Of a DNA stretch of 64,000 nucleotides, positions 51,336 through 60,872 are shown piece after piece (the stretch's first letter is position 1; each line of letters starts with the position of its first letter). Below the pieces are notes generated by a model. That model worked only from the letters and a program-made list of their open reading frames with translations. It did no database searches and was not told the origin of the DNA. The DNA comes from JANQPX01 sp041398025 (GTDB lineage: Bacteria > Pseudomonadota > Alphaproteobacteria > Geminicoccales > Geminicoccaceae): contig JAWKVM010000033.1 in the NCBI GenBank assembly GCA_041398025.1, positions 1 through 64,000 on the forward strand. Direction: 5' to 3'. The translations under genes and the position numbers were made by a program.

Positions 51336-52652
51336 TCACGAAGCGGCGGCACCTTCGACAATCGGCGACATGGCGGATGATGGTGGTTCCGCACCGACGG
51401 TGACGGCGGCGCACAGGCGGTCGATCGCACGCGCTGCATCCGCCTCGTCCGCAGCATGGACGATGGCGAACGGCCGGTCCTTGTCGACCCTGTCGCCGAG
51501 GCCGAGCACGTCTGAAAGGCCGACGCGGTGATCGATCGCGTCCTCGGGCCGCGTTCGGCCGCCGCCAAGCTCGATGATGGCGAGGCCGAGCGCCCGGACG
51601 TCGATCCGCTGGACGAAGCCTTCGACATCGAGCGCCGCCGGGCGCCGCAGCGGCGCCGCGGCAAGGTGCCGTTCCGGCTGGTCGAGCAGGTCGGCAGGGC
51701 CGCCGAGGGTGGCGACCATGCGCTGGAAACGCTCGGCAGCGCTGCCGTCGTCGAGGGCGCGCTGCAGCATGAGTAACGCGGCATCCGCGCTGTCGGCGAG
51801 CCCACCGAGTTCGGCGAGGCGGGCGGCGAGCGTCAGGGTCACGGTCGCGAGGCGCTGCTCCCGTTTACGGCCGGTCAGAAAGTCGATCGCTTCCCGCACC
51901 TCCAGGGCATTGCCGGCCGTGTGGCCGAGGCACCGGTTCATGTCGGTCAGAACCGCGCGGCAGGGGAGCCCGGCGCCCTCGGCGACCGCGACCAGATCCG
52001 CGGCCAGCCTACGTGCCTCCTCGATCGACGGCAGGAACGCGCCGGAGCCGACCTTGACGTCCATCACCAGCGCGCCAAGGCCGGCCGCGAGCTTTTTCGA
52101 CAGGATCGAGGCGACGATCAGCGGCCGGATGTCGACGGTCGCGGTGACGTCCCGGATGGCGTAGAGCCGGCCGTCCGCCGGCGCCAGCTCCGCCGTCTGC
52201 CCGACGATCGCACACCCCCCCTCCGCGACAACCTCCTGTAAACGCTCCAGGGCGACCCTGGTGTTAGCCGGGGATGCTGTCGAGCTTGTCGAGGGTGCCG
52301 CCGGTGTGGCCGGGCCGCGGCCGGAGATCATCGGCACATAGCCGCCGATCGCGGCGATCAATGGTGCGAGGATCAGGCTGACCTTGTCGCCGATGCCGCC
52401 GGTCGAATGCTTGTCGAGCACCGGTCCGTCGAGATGCTGCCAGCACAGGGTTTTCCCGCTGTCGCGCATGGCAAGGGTCAGGGCGACGGTTTCGTCAGGC
52501 GTCATGCCCTTGAAATAGGTGGCCATGGCGAACGCCGCGGCCTGGCCTTCCGTGACCTCGCCGGCGGTCAGGCCCCGGATGAAGGCGTCGATCTCGGCGG
52601 CGGCGAGCGGAGTGCCATCGCGCTTCTTTTTGATGATTTCCTGCGGCAGCAT
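51336..52652 (-). CDS. deoA: Thymidine phosphorylase, with a short compensated frameshift
   Basis: A 438-aa frame beginning MLPQEIIKKKRDGTPLAAAEI and containing TGGIGDKVSLILAPLIAA, YAIRDVTATVDIRPLIVASILSKKLAAG and KVGSGAF. It cleaves thymidine and deoxyuridine to the base and deoxyribose-1-phosphate. Between 52265 and 52325 the frame reads nonsense (PATPAAPSTSS), while the next frame gives the expected GHTGGTLDKLDSIPG. Two nearby opposite indels restore the frame, which points to sequencing errors in the CCGGGG-type runs. It is the last gene of the salvage operon. Confidence 0.9.
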   Translation of the reverse strand: MLPQEIIKKKRDGTPLAAAEIDAFIRGLTAGEVTEGQAAAFAMATYFKGMTPDETVALTLAMRDSGKTLCWQHLDGPVLDKHSTGGIGDKVSLILAPLIAAIGGYVPMISGRGPATPAAPSTSSTASPANTRVALERLQEVVAEGGCAIVGQTAELAPADGRLYAIRDVTATVDIRPLIVASILSKKLAAGLGALVMDVKVGSGAFLPSIEEARRLAADLVAVAEGAGLPCRAVLTDMNRCLGHTAGNALEVREAIDFLTGRKREQRLATVTLTLAARLAELGGLADSADAALLMLQRALDDGSAAERFQRMVATLGGPADLLDQPERHLAAAPLRRPAALDVEGFVQRIDVRALGLAIIELGGGRTRPEDAIDHRVGLSDVLGLGDRVDKDRPFAIVHAADEADAARAIDRLCAAVTVGAEPPSSAMSPIVEGAAAS

Positions 52653-52813
52653 GATTTTTTCTCTGTTATCGCATGGCCTTCACGTTTTCTTAACCAACAG
52701 GCGCTAGTCTCGAACCACGCCACCTGATCAAGGCCGCCCAACCAAGAAAGTCCGACAATATCGCCTCCGAAGGTCGATCGCACGAGGCTGCAGGGCGACG
52801 GCAGGGGCCGAAT

Positions 52814-53605
52814 TCAGCCGTCCTCGTCGTCCCGCTGCGGCTGCTGCAGGATGCGCTCCAGATCGTCGAGCAGGCTGGAGGCACCGAAGCGCACCGTCCT
52901 CGGGGAGACCCAGCCGGAGCCCATGAAATGGTCGATCAGGTGGAGATAGCCTGCGGCCTGATCGGCGCTGCGGATGCCGCCGGAAAGCTTGAGGCCGACC
53001 TTGCCGTCCGCCTCCTCGATCACCGCGAGCAAAACGGCAGCGGCTTCGAAGGTGGCACCGGTCGGTGTCTTGCCGGTGGAAGTTTTCAGCATGTCCGCGC
53101 CCGCCATGACAGCGGCACGCGCGGCTGCGGTGATGCGCGCCGGATCCTGGAGACGGCCGGTTTCCAGGATGACCTTGATCCGCCGGCCGTCGGCGGCGGT
53201 CTTCACCGCCTCGACCATCTCGGTGACCAGGCCGACATCGCCCTCCATGATCGCCTCCAGCGGCGCGACCATGTCGATCTCATCGGCACCGTCGGCGAGA
53301 ATCCTCCGGGTTTCGTCGACAGTACGAGAAATATCGTCGCTGCCGTCGGGGAAATTGACCACCGAGGCGAGTTGCACGGGGTCGGTGCCGAGACGGCGGC
53401 GGGCGGTCGGCACAGCGTCCGGAAATACGCAGATCGCAGCCACGCCCTGCTGCATGCCGCGGTCCGCGAGCGCTTCGATCTCGGCCTCGGTCTCGCCGCC
53501 CTTGAGCGAGGTCAGGTCGACCAAAGGGAGGATGCGCGCGGCAACCTCGGGCGTGGCTCTGGCGCTTTCGGCCTGGCGGATCAGATCGTCGTCGTCTCTA
53601 GCCAT
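52814..53605 (-). CDS. deoC: Deoxyribose-phosphate aldolase
   Basis: A 263-aa TIM-barrel lyase. LADGADEIDMVAPLEAIMEGD and KVILETGRLQDP hold the conserved acidic and lysine region, and ADMLKTSTGKTPTGAT contains the Schiff-base lysine. It splits deoxyribose-5-phosphate into acetaldehyde and glyceraldehyde-3-phosphate. The start overlaps the end of the upstream fusion gene by 8 bases. With DeoA and the phosphorylase fusion it completes deoxynucleoside breakdown. Confidence 0.94.
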   Translation of the reverse strand: MARDDDDLIRQAESARATPEVAARILPLVDLTSLKGGETEAEIEALADRGMQQGVAAICVFPDAVPTARRRLGTDPVQLASVVNFPDGSDDISRTVDETRRILADGADEIDMVAPLEAIMEGDVGLVTEMVEAVKTAADGRRIKVILETGRLQDPARITAAARAAVMAGADMLKTSTGKTPTGATFEAAAVLLAVIEEADGKVGLKLSGGIRSADQAAGYLHLIDHFMGSGWVSPRTVRFGASSLLDDLERILQQPQRDDEDG

Positions 53606-54806
53606 CCTCGGCCAGCTCCTTGAAAAGGGCCCGCAGCAGGCGTTCCAGCTTCGTGCCCGCGGCGCCGGCTTCGTTTAAAGTCTCCTCGTGGCTGAGCGCG
53701 GTGCCGCTCATGCCGGCCGCGAGGTTGGTGACGATGGAAAAGCCAATGACCTCCATGCCAAAAGCGCGCGCGGCGATGACTTCCGGTACGGTCGACATGC
53801 CGACGAGATCTGCCCCCAGGGCCTGGTAGGCCCGGATTTCCGCCGGCGTCTCGAAGCTCGGGCCGGGCGTCGCGAGATAGACACCATTCGAAAGCCCGAT
53901 TCCTTCGCGCAAGGCGACAGCATGAACCTTCTCGCGATAACGAGCACTATAGGCTTCGCTCATATCGACAAAACGCCGGGCTGCGTCGGGCCCTGTCAGG
54001 GGATTCTGGCCGAGCATGTTGATGTGGTCCTCGATCAGGACCAGGGAGCCCGGACTGACGTCCTTGCGCAGCGAACCGGCGGCGTTGGTGACGATCAGGG
54101 TCTCGCAGCCGAGATCGCGAAGGGTCTGGACCAGGATCAGGGAGGCGGAGGCTGGCTTGCCCTCATAGAGGTGGACGCGGCCCTGGAGGCAGGCGACCTC
54201 CAGGCCTTCGATCGTCCCGAGCACCAGACGGCCGCTGTGCCCTTCGACGCTAGGGCGCGGAAAACCGGGAAGATCGGCATAGTCGATGGCGACCGTGCCC
54301 TCGATGCTGTCCGCCAACCCGCCAAGCCCCGAGCCCAGGATCAGCCCCAGCCGCGGGGCGGCGTTCACTTTGCGCTGGCGAATGATGTTGATGACAGTGT
54401 TGTCGTGCGGAAGGCCGTCGCCGGCGTTCGCCAGATCGAAGGCATGCGGAAGCAGCTCGCCGAGGGTCAGCGTCTGGCGGTGGCCGTCGGGGCTGGCGAG
54501 GTGGATCGGGAGGTCGGGGCCGGCGAATTCGGCGAGGCGCTGGCGGCAGCCGCCGCAAGGCGTGCACAGGCGCTCGCCCTCGGCGACCACGGCGGCCTCG
54601 ACGATCCTGCGCTCGCCGGCGGCGACCATCGCCGCGATCGCGCTGGCCTCGGCGCAGTTGCCGATGGGATAGGCGGCGTTCTCGACGTTCGCGCCGGCGT
54701 AGATCTCTCCTGACTCCGAGCGCAGCGCCGCGCCGACCTTGAAGTTGGAATAGGGGGCGTAGGCGTTGTCGAACGCCTGACGCGCCATGGTTAAGAGTTC
54801 TTTCAT
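53598..54806 (-). CDS. Cytidine deaminase-purine nucleoside phosphorylase fusion
   Basis: A 402-aa bifunctional protein. Residues 1-130 are a complete cytidine deaminase: APYSNFKVGAALRSESGEIYAGANVENAAYPIGNCAEASAI supplies the substrate and catalytic CAE motif, and CTPCGGCRQRLAEF the PCxxC zinc ligands. From about 150 a trimeric-type purine nucleoside phosphorylase follows: LGLILGSGLGGLADSI, VEGHSGRLVLGTIEGL, VTNAAGSLRKD and GVYLATPGPSFETPAEI. No stop or in-frame ATG lies between the domains. It would deaminate cytidine and phosphorolyse purine nucleosides. The ATG at 54806 overlaps the permease stop (ATGA). Confidence 0.9.
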   Translation of the reverse strand: MKELLTMARQAFDNAYAPYSNFKVGAALRSESGEIYAGANVENAAYPIGNCAEASAIAAMVAAGERRIVEAAVVAEGERLCTPCGGCRQRLAEFAGPDLPIHLASPDGHRQTLTLGELLPHAFDLANAGDGLPHDNTVINIIRQRKVNAAPRLGLILGSGLGGLADSIEGTVAIDYADLPGFPRPSVEGHSGRLVLGTIEGLEVACLQGRVHLYEGKPASASLILVQTLRDLGCETLIVTNAAGSLRKDVSPGSLVLIEDHINMLGQNPLTGPDAARRFVDMSEAYSARYREKVHAVALREGIGLSNGVYLATPGPSFETPAEIRAYQALGADLVGMSTVPEVIAARAFGMEVIGFSIVTNLAAGMSGTALSHEETLNEAGAAGTKLERLLRALFKELAEDG

Positions 54807-55774
54807 CTTTCCTTGATATAGGGCTGACCGATGGCTTTGGGGGCGACCGCGCGGCCGACGAAGCCAGCGAGCAGCAGCACGGTGGCGATATAGGGCAAAG
54901 CCTGGATCGCCTGGGTCGGCACCGTGCCGACGATCGGCAAGGGTACCCCTTGAAGTCGAACTTGGACGGCGTCGGTGAAGGCAAACAACAAGCAGGCGAA
55001 CAAAGCGGGCACGGGGCGCCATTTGGCGAAGATGAGAGCGGCAAGCGCCAGATAGCCCTTGCCGGCGGTCATGTCACGGATGAAGGAGGAGCCATGGGCC
55101 GTGGATAGATAGGCGCCGGCAATGCCGCAGAGAATGCCGGTGAAGACCAGCGCCTTGTAACGCATCGCGGTGACGCTGATGCCTGCCGTGTCGACGGCGC
55201 TCGGGTTCTCGCCGACGGCGCGCAGGCGAAGGCCGAAGCGGGTCCGGTAGACGATCCAGGCGACCAGCGGGACGATGGCGGCGGTGAGGTAGACCAGGAT
55301 GTTGTGGCCGCTGATCAGTTCGGCATAGATCAGGCCGATGACGGGGACGTCGCGCAGGGCGTCTGCAAACGGAAGGGTGATCGAGGTGAAACGGGCTTCG
55401 GCGCCGATCCCCGGCGTGCGCCCGCCTTGGCGGAACCAGGCCTCGGCGAGGGTCGGGCCAAGGCCGGCGACCATGATGTTGAGCGCCATGCCCGAGACCA
55501 CCTGGTCGCCGCGATGGGTGATGCAGGCAAAGCCATGGATCATGGAGAGGCCGATCGAGACGACGATGCCCATGAGGAGGCCGGCGAGGGCCGAGTCGGT
55601 GACGAAGGCGGTGGAGGCGGCGGCGAAGGCGGCGCCGAGCATCTTGCCTTCGAGACCGATGTCGACGACGCCGGAGCGTTCGGCGAACAGGCCGGCGAGC
55701 GAGGCGAGGATCAGCGGCACGGCGAGGCGGATGGTGCTGTCGGAAAGGAGGACGGCCTGGAGAAAAAAATCCAT
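54803..55774 (-). CDS. Nucleoside ABC transporter permease 2 (BmpD/NupQ type)
   Basis: A 323-aa permease. LRLAVPLILASLAGLFAERSGVVDIGLEGKMLGAAFAAAS is the hallmark of this branch, and LRAVGENPSAVDTAGISVTAMRYKALVFTG is the coupling region. It pairs with the next permease, and its start codon overlaps that gene's stop as TGATG. Together with the BMP binding protein it imports purine and pyrimidine nucleosides. Confidence 0.92.
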   Translation of the reverse strand: MDFFLQAVLLSDSTIRLAVPLILASLAGLFAERSGVVDIGLEGKMLGAAFAAASTAFVTDSALAGLLMGIVVSIGLSMIHGFACITHRGDQVVSGMALNIMVAGLGPTLAEAWFRQGGRTPGIGAEARFTSITLPFADALRDVPVIGLIYAELISGHNILVYLTAAIVPLVAWIVYRTRFGLRLRAVGENPSAVDTAGISVTAMRYKALVFTGILCGIAGAYLSTAHGSSFIRDMTAGKGYLALAALIFAKWRPVPALFACLLFAFTDAVQVRLQGVPLPIVGTVPTQAIQALPYIATVLLLAGFVGRAVAPKAIGQPYIKER

Positions 55775-56901
55775 CAGGCTGTCGCCTCGGCGCGCTCGGG
55801 CCTGGCGAACAAGGCTTCGAGCGAGGGGCGGAACATGTGCTCGAGGGCGCCTGCGAACAGGATCACCAGGCCCTGGATGACCACGACGATGTCCCGGCTG
55901 ATGGTCGGCATGTCGAAGGAGAGCTCGGAGCCCCCCTGGTAGAGGGCGCCGAACAGGAGGGATGCGAGAATGATGCCGATGGGATGATTGCGGCCCATGA
56001 GGGCGACGGCGATGCCGACGAAGCCGTAGCCGCTCGGAAAGTTGAGGATCAGGCGATGCTGCGAGCCGAGGAGTTCATTGAGGGCGACGCCGCCGGCAAG
56101 CGCCCCGGAGATGGTCATGGCGATCATGATCTGCTGCGCCGGCGAGATGCCGCCATAGACCGCGGCGTTCTCGTTGGCGCCGGTGACGCGGATCGCGTAG
56201 CCCCATTTCGTCTTCCAGACGAAGACGTAGAAAGCGACGCAGCAGATCAGCGCGATGACGAAGGCGAGATTCAGGGGCGAGCTGCTGATTTCGATGCCAA
56301 AGGCTGCGAGCATCTCGTGGATTTTGGGAAACAACGCGCTGTCGGCGTACCGACCGCTTTCCGGGATCTGCGAGCCCGGTCGGATCAGGACGTTCACCAC
56401 CATATAGGTCATCAGCGCCGCGGCGATGAAGTTGAACATGATGAGGTGGTGATCTGACGTGGCTGCCGCGCCTCGCCTGCAGCCAGCCCGGGATGAAGGC
56501 CCAGAAGCCGCCGAACGCGGCAGCGACCGCGATCGCGATCGGGAACACGCACGATGATGAAGGAGAAAGCCGAGATAGAGGCCGACCAGGGTAACGCCAA
56601 GGCCGGCGACATAGGCCCACCAGCCACGCCGCCGATGTTGAACAGGCCGCAATGAGAAGAAGGCGATGGCGACCGCGAGGCCGGTGAAGATGAAATTGGT
56701 GGCGTAGAACAGGGTGTAGCCGATCGCCTCCATACCTGGCCGAAGGCGCCGAAGATCCAGGAGCTCGACCGCCTGGAACAGGTTCTCGCCGAGCGCCAGC
56801 ACGGTCAGGCCGGAAACCAGAAAGGCGGCGGCGGGTTGAGGGCAGGATCAGGCCAGAAAAGAGATTGACGCAGGCCGGAAGCTCGCCGCGCGCCGCGCCA
56901 T
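55774..56901 (-). pseudogene. Nucleoside ABC transporter permease 1 (BmpC/NupP type), frameshifted in the N-terminal half
   Basis: The C-terminal half is intact (WGYAIRVTGANENAAVYGGISPAQQIMIAMTISGALAGG, FVGIAVALMGRNHPIGIILASLLFG). The N-terminal membrane helices are recognisable only by changing frame several times between about 56440 and 56900 (for example GYTLFYATNFIFTGLAVAIAF, then YVAGLGVTLVGLYLGFL). The expected start ATG at 56901 overlaps the ATPase stop as TGATG. As the rest of the operon is sound, errors in the sequence are likely. Confidence 0.8.
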
Positions 56902-58487
56902 CAGGCCGCCGCGTCCGCAACGCCGGCCATCAGCAGGCCAACTTTTCGCTCATCCGCCTCGGCCGCGTCCAGCTCGCCGGTGAAAACGCCGTCGAACATC
57001 ACCAGGATGCGGTCGGCAAGGGAAAGTATCTCATCGAGCTCGACCGAGACCAGGAGGACGGCCTTGCCGGCATCGCGCATGGCGATCAAGCGCTTGTGGA
57101 TGAACTCGATCGCGCCGATGTCGACGCCGCGGGTCGGCTGGCCGACCACCAGAAGAATGGGTCTATGATATTCCATCTCGCGCGCGAGCTGCGAGCTTTT
57201 GCTGATTGCCGCCGGAAAACGAGCCGGCCTTCAGGTCGGGATCGCAGGGACGGACGTCGTAGGACTGCATCCAGTCGCGGGTGGTCTTGATGATGCCGAA
57301 ATGCTCCAGAAAGCCCTTCTGACAGTAGGCTTTGTCCTCGTGATGCCCGAGGATGGCGTTTTCGTGGGCGGGAAAGCCGCGAACCAGGCCCATGCGCAGG
57401 CGGTCCTCGGGCACGTGACCAGATGTTCCAGGCGCGTACGAGCCGCAGCAGCGTCAAGACTTTTTCCAGCGATCGTCACACAACCGCTCTCGAACGGTCG
57501 GATGCCGGTCAGCGCTTCGAGCAGGAAGGACTGACCGTTGCCGGCCGCGCCGGCGATGCCGACGATCTCGCCAAAGCGCGCACGTCGAAAAACACCTTTA
57601 CCCCACGCTGGATGACGGCATCTGCGGACCACAAGTCACGCACCGAGCACATCAGCGCCTGGACGTGCTATGTCCTTCTCGACCCGCAGCAGAACCTTCC
57701 GCCCGACCATGAGCTCGGCGAGTTCCTCGGTGGAGGTTTCGGCAGTTCTGCGATGCGCGACCATCTGGCCCTGGCGCATGATCGAGACATTGTCGGTCGC
57801 GGCCATGATCTCCCGAAGCTTGTGGGTGATCAGGACGACGGTGCGGCCCTGGGTCTTCAGGTTGTCGAGAATGCGGAACAGATCGTCCGCCTCCTGCGGC
57901 GTGAGCACGCCCGTGGGCTCGTCGAGGATCAGGATGCGCGCTCCGCGAAACAGCGCCTTCAGGATCTCGACCCTTTGCTGGACACCGACGGGCAAGTCTT
58001 CGATCCGGGCATCCAGGTCGACCTCGAGACCGTAATCCCGCTCGAGCGCGACGATCTCCTGGCGGGCTTTCTCGATTCCGGCTTCGAGGGTGAAGCCGCC
58101 CTCGGCGCCGAGCAGCAGATTTTCCAAAACCGTGAACGGCTCGACCAGCATGAAATGCTGGTGGACCATGCCGATGCCGGCCTTGATCGCATCCTCCGGC
58201 GTCTTGATGTCGACCTCGGCACCGTCGACGCTGATGCTGCCGCTGTCGGCCTGATAGAAGCCGTAGAGGATGTTCATCAGGGTCGACTTGCCGGCGCCGT
58301 TCTCGCCGATGATGCCGTGGATCGTGCCCTTGGGGATCAGCAGGTCGATGTCCCGGTTCGCGTGCACCGGTCCGAAGCTCTTGCTGATCCCCTTCAACTC
58401 GATGGCGGGGGCAGCAGCGCTGCCCGGCTCGACTTGGACCGCAGAGGCCGTGCCTCCTCGCGCAGGCGATGTGGCGTCAGCGGCCAT
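56901..58487 (-). pseudogene. Nucleoside ABC transporter ATP-binding protein (double ABC, NupO/RbsA type), frameshifted
   Basis: The first ABC domain is complete (Walker A GENGAGKST, LPVGVQQRVEILKALF signature region, Walker B ARILILDEPTGVLTPQE). The second domain reads through at least three frames between 57170 and 57640: GEIVGIAGAAGNGQSFLLEALTGI, then PEDRLRMGLVRGFPAHENAI, then SGGNQQKLAARA, then HRPILLVVGQPTRGVDIGAIEFIH. An in-frame stop appears at 57636-57638. If real these changes would abolish transport; their clustering suggests poor sequence quality. It lies 20 bases after the binding-protein gene. Confidence 0.82.
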
Positions 58488-58507
58488 ATAAGGAGATCCG
58501 CCCCGGA

Positions 58508-59500
58508 TTATTGGGTGGAGTAGTAGTCGGTGACCTCCAATTCGCCGGCGATGATCTTGGCCTTGGCGTCTTCGAGCTTGGCCTTCATGTCGTCGGTGAT
58601 CAGGGCTTCGTTGTTCTCGTCGACGGCATAGCCGACGCCCTCTTCGGCGAGGCCGAGGCTCTGGGTGCCGGGCTGCCAGCTGCCGTCCTGCGCGGTCTTG
58701 AAGGCGTTGTAGACGGCGACGTCGACGCGCTTGAGCATCGAGGTCAGGACGGAGCCTGGATGCAGATAGTTCTGGTTGCTGTCCACGCCGATCGAGAATT
58801 TGCCGCTGTCGGCCGCGGTCTGGAGGACGCCGAGGCCGGTGCCGCCGGCTGCGGCGTAAACGACATCGGCGCCGCGATCGAACTGGCTTTGCGCGAGCTC
58901 GGCGCCCTTGGCCGGATCGTTCCAGGCCGCGGGCGTGGTGCCAGTCATGTTGACGAACACCTCAGCGTTTTCGTCGACATATTTCACGCCCTGCTCGTAG
59001 CCGTGGGCGAAGTTGCGGATCAGCGGAATGTCCATGCCGCCGACGAAGCCGACCTTGCCGGTCTCGGACTTGAGCGCCGCGGCCATGCCGACCAGGAAAG
59101 ACCCCTCATGCTCCTTGAACACGACCGATTGCACGTTCGGCTGCTCGACCACCGAGTCGATGATGGTGAACTTGGTGTCCGGGAACTCGGCGGCGATGGT
59201 CTCGAGCGGCGTGGCGTAGGAAAAGCCGACGGCGACCACGATGGTGGCGCCGCGGCGCGCCATGCGCCGAAGCGCCTGGTCCCGCTGGCTTTCATTGGTG
59301 ACCTCGAACTCCAGATACTCGACGCCGGACTCGTCCTTGAAGCGCTCGGCACCGTTATAGGCGGCCTCGTTGAAGGATTTGTCGAACTTGCCGCCGAGAT
59401 CGTAGATGATCGCCGGCTGGAAGTCCTGGGCGCCCGCCGCCCCCGCACCGATCGCCAGAACCGCGCCCGCCAGCGCGCCAAGAAGTGCCTTTTTCATCAT
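58508..59500 (-). CDS. BMP-family nucleoside-binding lipoprotein/periplasmic protein
   Basis: A 330-aa protein with a signal peptide (LLGALAGAVLAIGAGAAGAQ). QPAIIYDLGGKFDKSFNEAAYNGAERF is the BMP/PnrA family nucleoside-binding loop, and KVGFVGGMDIPLIRNFAHGYEQGVKY and DVVYAAAGGTGLGVLQTA follow. It captures nucleosides for the adjacent ABC importer. The first gene of the salvage operon; the second codon is also ATG and could be the start. Confidence 0.93.
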   Translation of the reverse strand: MMKKALLGALAGAVLAIGAGAAGAQDFQPAIIYDLGGKFDKSFNEAAYNGAERFKDESGVEYLEFEVTNESQRDQALRRMARRGATIVVAVGFSYATPLETIAAEFPDTKFTIIDSVVEQPNVQSVVFKEHEGSFLVGMAAALKSETGKVGFVGGMDIPLIRNFAHGYEQGVKYVDENAEVFVNMTGTTPAAWNDPAKGAELAQSQFDRGADVVYAAAGGTGLGVLQTAADSGKFSIGVDSNQNYLHPGSVLTSMLKRVDVAVYNAFKTAQDGSWQPGTQSLGLAEEGVGYAVDENNEALITDDMKAKLEDAKAKIIAGELEVTDYYSTQ

Positions 59501-59547
59501 TGTCTCCCGGAGTCGAGCCAGTTTCCATCAGCCTAGGCGAGGCGTTT

Positions 59548-59617
59548 GGAATTGCAACTGGATTGCGTGGGAAATCAACAACATTGCGACGATCCGCAGG
59601 CAAGGTTATGCAATTCC
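59548..59617. promoter_or_regulatory. Possible operator pair upstream of the nucleoside operon
   Basis: GGAATTGCA (59548-59556) and TGCAATTCC (59609-59617) are exact 9-bp inverted copies, 52 bases apart, in the gap between the divergent BMP and DUF4170 genes. The spacing of about five helical turns would allow looping by one regulator. No regulator gene is nearby. Confidence 0.3.
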
Positions 59618-59661
59618 GAGCGATCGGCGATCAGGTTTCGGCAGCGGAAAAGAGGACGGGC

Positions 59662-59907
59662 ATGAGCAAGCAGCTTCTCCATCTGGTCTTCGGCGGCGAG
59701 CTGAAGGATCTGGACGGGGTCGAGTTCAAGAACACCGAAGAGCTCGACATCGTCGGCATCTACCCGAATTTCAAGGAAGCCGCAAAGGCCTGGCGGGGAG
59801 CCGCGCAGCGCACGGTCGACAATGCGCATATGCGCTATTTCGTGGTGCATCTGCACCGCCTGCTCGACCCGGACGAGCACGAGAGAGAGCCGGACGGCGA
59901 GGGCTGA
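59662..59907 (+). CDS. DUF4170 family protein
   Basis: An 81-aa protein. MSKQLLHLVFGGELKDLDGVEF and AQRTVDNAHMRYFVVHLHRLLDP are the conserved ends of DUF4170, a small alphaproteobacterial family of unknown function. The ATG at 59662 follows AGAGGA; the upstream in-frame extension is not conserved-looking. It is divergent from the nucleoside operon. Confidence 0.88.
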   Translation: MSKQLLHLVFGGELKDLDGVEFKNTEELDIVGIYPNFKEAAKAWRGAAQRTVDNAHMRYFVVHLHRLLDPDEHEREPDGEG

Positions 59908-59956
59908 CGACAGGCCAGTTCTCAGACCGCCAAATTGTAAGGAAGGTAAGGATTAC

Positions 59957-60232
59957 ATGAAGGAGGAGAAAACTTATAAATTATCAATAGGATCAGCCGA
60001 CGAATACAAAGATCTTATTGCAGAGATCCGTTTTCCGGGAAAAGGAGGCGTTATTGTCAGCCAGGAAAATGGGCAAGGAATGTTTGAGATATCCCTTCAT
60101 TCTTTCCGCGAGAGGTCCGCAGATGATTTCGACTTCTGCCGCAACATCGATGATGCGAAGATGCCGCTGGCTGATCTGATGGAAGCCATCGGAAAAGCCA
60201 CAAGCGAGCTTGGACGTCTAAAGAAGGAATGA
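59957..60232 (+). CDS. Hypothetical protein, 91 aa, AT-richer than its neighbours
   Basis: MKEEKTYKLSIGSADEYKDL starts a soluble protein with predicted alternating strands and a C-terminal helix (PLADLMEAIGKATSELGRL). It looks complete, with AAGGAAGG upstream. The first half of the gene is clearly AT-richer than adjacent genes (for example AAAACTTATAAATTATCAA), a sign of possible transfer. No family recognised. Confidence 0.6.
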   Translation: MKEEKTYKLSIGSADEYKDLIAEIRFPGKGGVIVSQENGQGMFEISLHSFRERSADDFDFCRNIDDAKMPLADLMEAIGKATSELGRLKKE

Positions 60233-60358
60233 AGGCGCGTCACGCACGCGGGCACGAAATGCAGCCTTCTGCCCAAATATGGCACGCGATGGCCGCCAAT
60301 TTTATCGCGAAAAAAATTGGAAACCTGGCTCCGACGACGGGACCGCACGTGTCGGATG

Positions 60359-60814
60359 TCACCGGCCCGTGCGCCTGATCGCCTGGATCGCTTTGTCCAG
60401 CTCCTGCAGAAAGCGCGAGCGGTCCTGCCTGGTGAAGGGGCGCCCGCCGCCGCGGATCTCGCCGGTTTCGCGCAGCTCGGTCATGAGATTGCGGGTGGCG
60501 AGCACGTCGCCGATGCCGTCTTCGCTGAAGGGCTGACCGCTCGGACCGATCGCACGCGCGCCGTTCCTGATGCAGCGCGCGGCGAGCGGGATATCAGCGG
60601 TGATCGCGATGTCACCCATGCCGGCGCGCTCGGCGATCCAGTCGTCGGCGACGTCGAGGCCGTCCGCGACCATGACCAGCTCGATCCTGGGATCGTCGGG
60701 CACGCGCATCCAGCTGTTGGCGACCACGAACACTTTGATCTGATAGCGCTCGGCTACGCGGTAGATCTCCTCCTTCACCGGACAGGCGTCGGCGTCGACA
60801 TAGAGATCGAGCAT
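60359..60814 (-). CDS. yaiI: YaiI/YqxD family protein (UPF0178, DUF188)
   Basis: A 151-aa protein. MLDLYVDADACPVKEEIYRVAERY with its DADACPV motif, DIAITADIPLAARCI, and FSEDGIGDVLATRNLMTELRE are diagnostic of UPF0178, a PIN-like domain of unknown biochemical role, possibly a nuclease. The start ATG at 60814 fits the family; the 40-residue upstream extension does not. Confidence 0.9.
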   Translation of the reverse strand: MLDLYVDADACPVKEEIYRVAERYQIKVFVVANSWMRVPDDPRIELVMVADGLDVADDWIAERAGMGDIAITADIPLAARCIRNGARAIGPSGQPFSEDGIGDVLATRNLMTELRETGEIRGGGRPFTRQDRSRFLQELDKAIQAIRRTGR

Positions 60815-60872
60815 GCGCACTCCTTTTTCTTCCCTCATGCTGCGGGATCCTGGCACCGGCGCCCGCCCGGCA

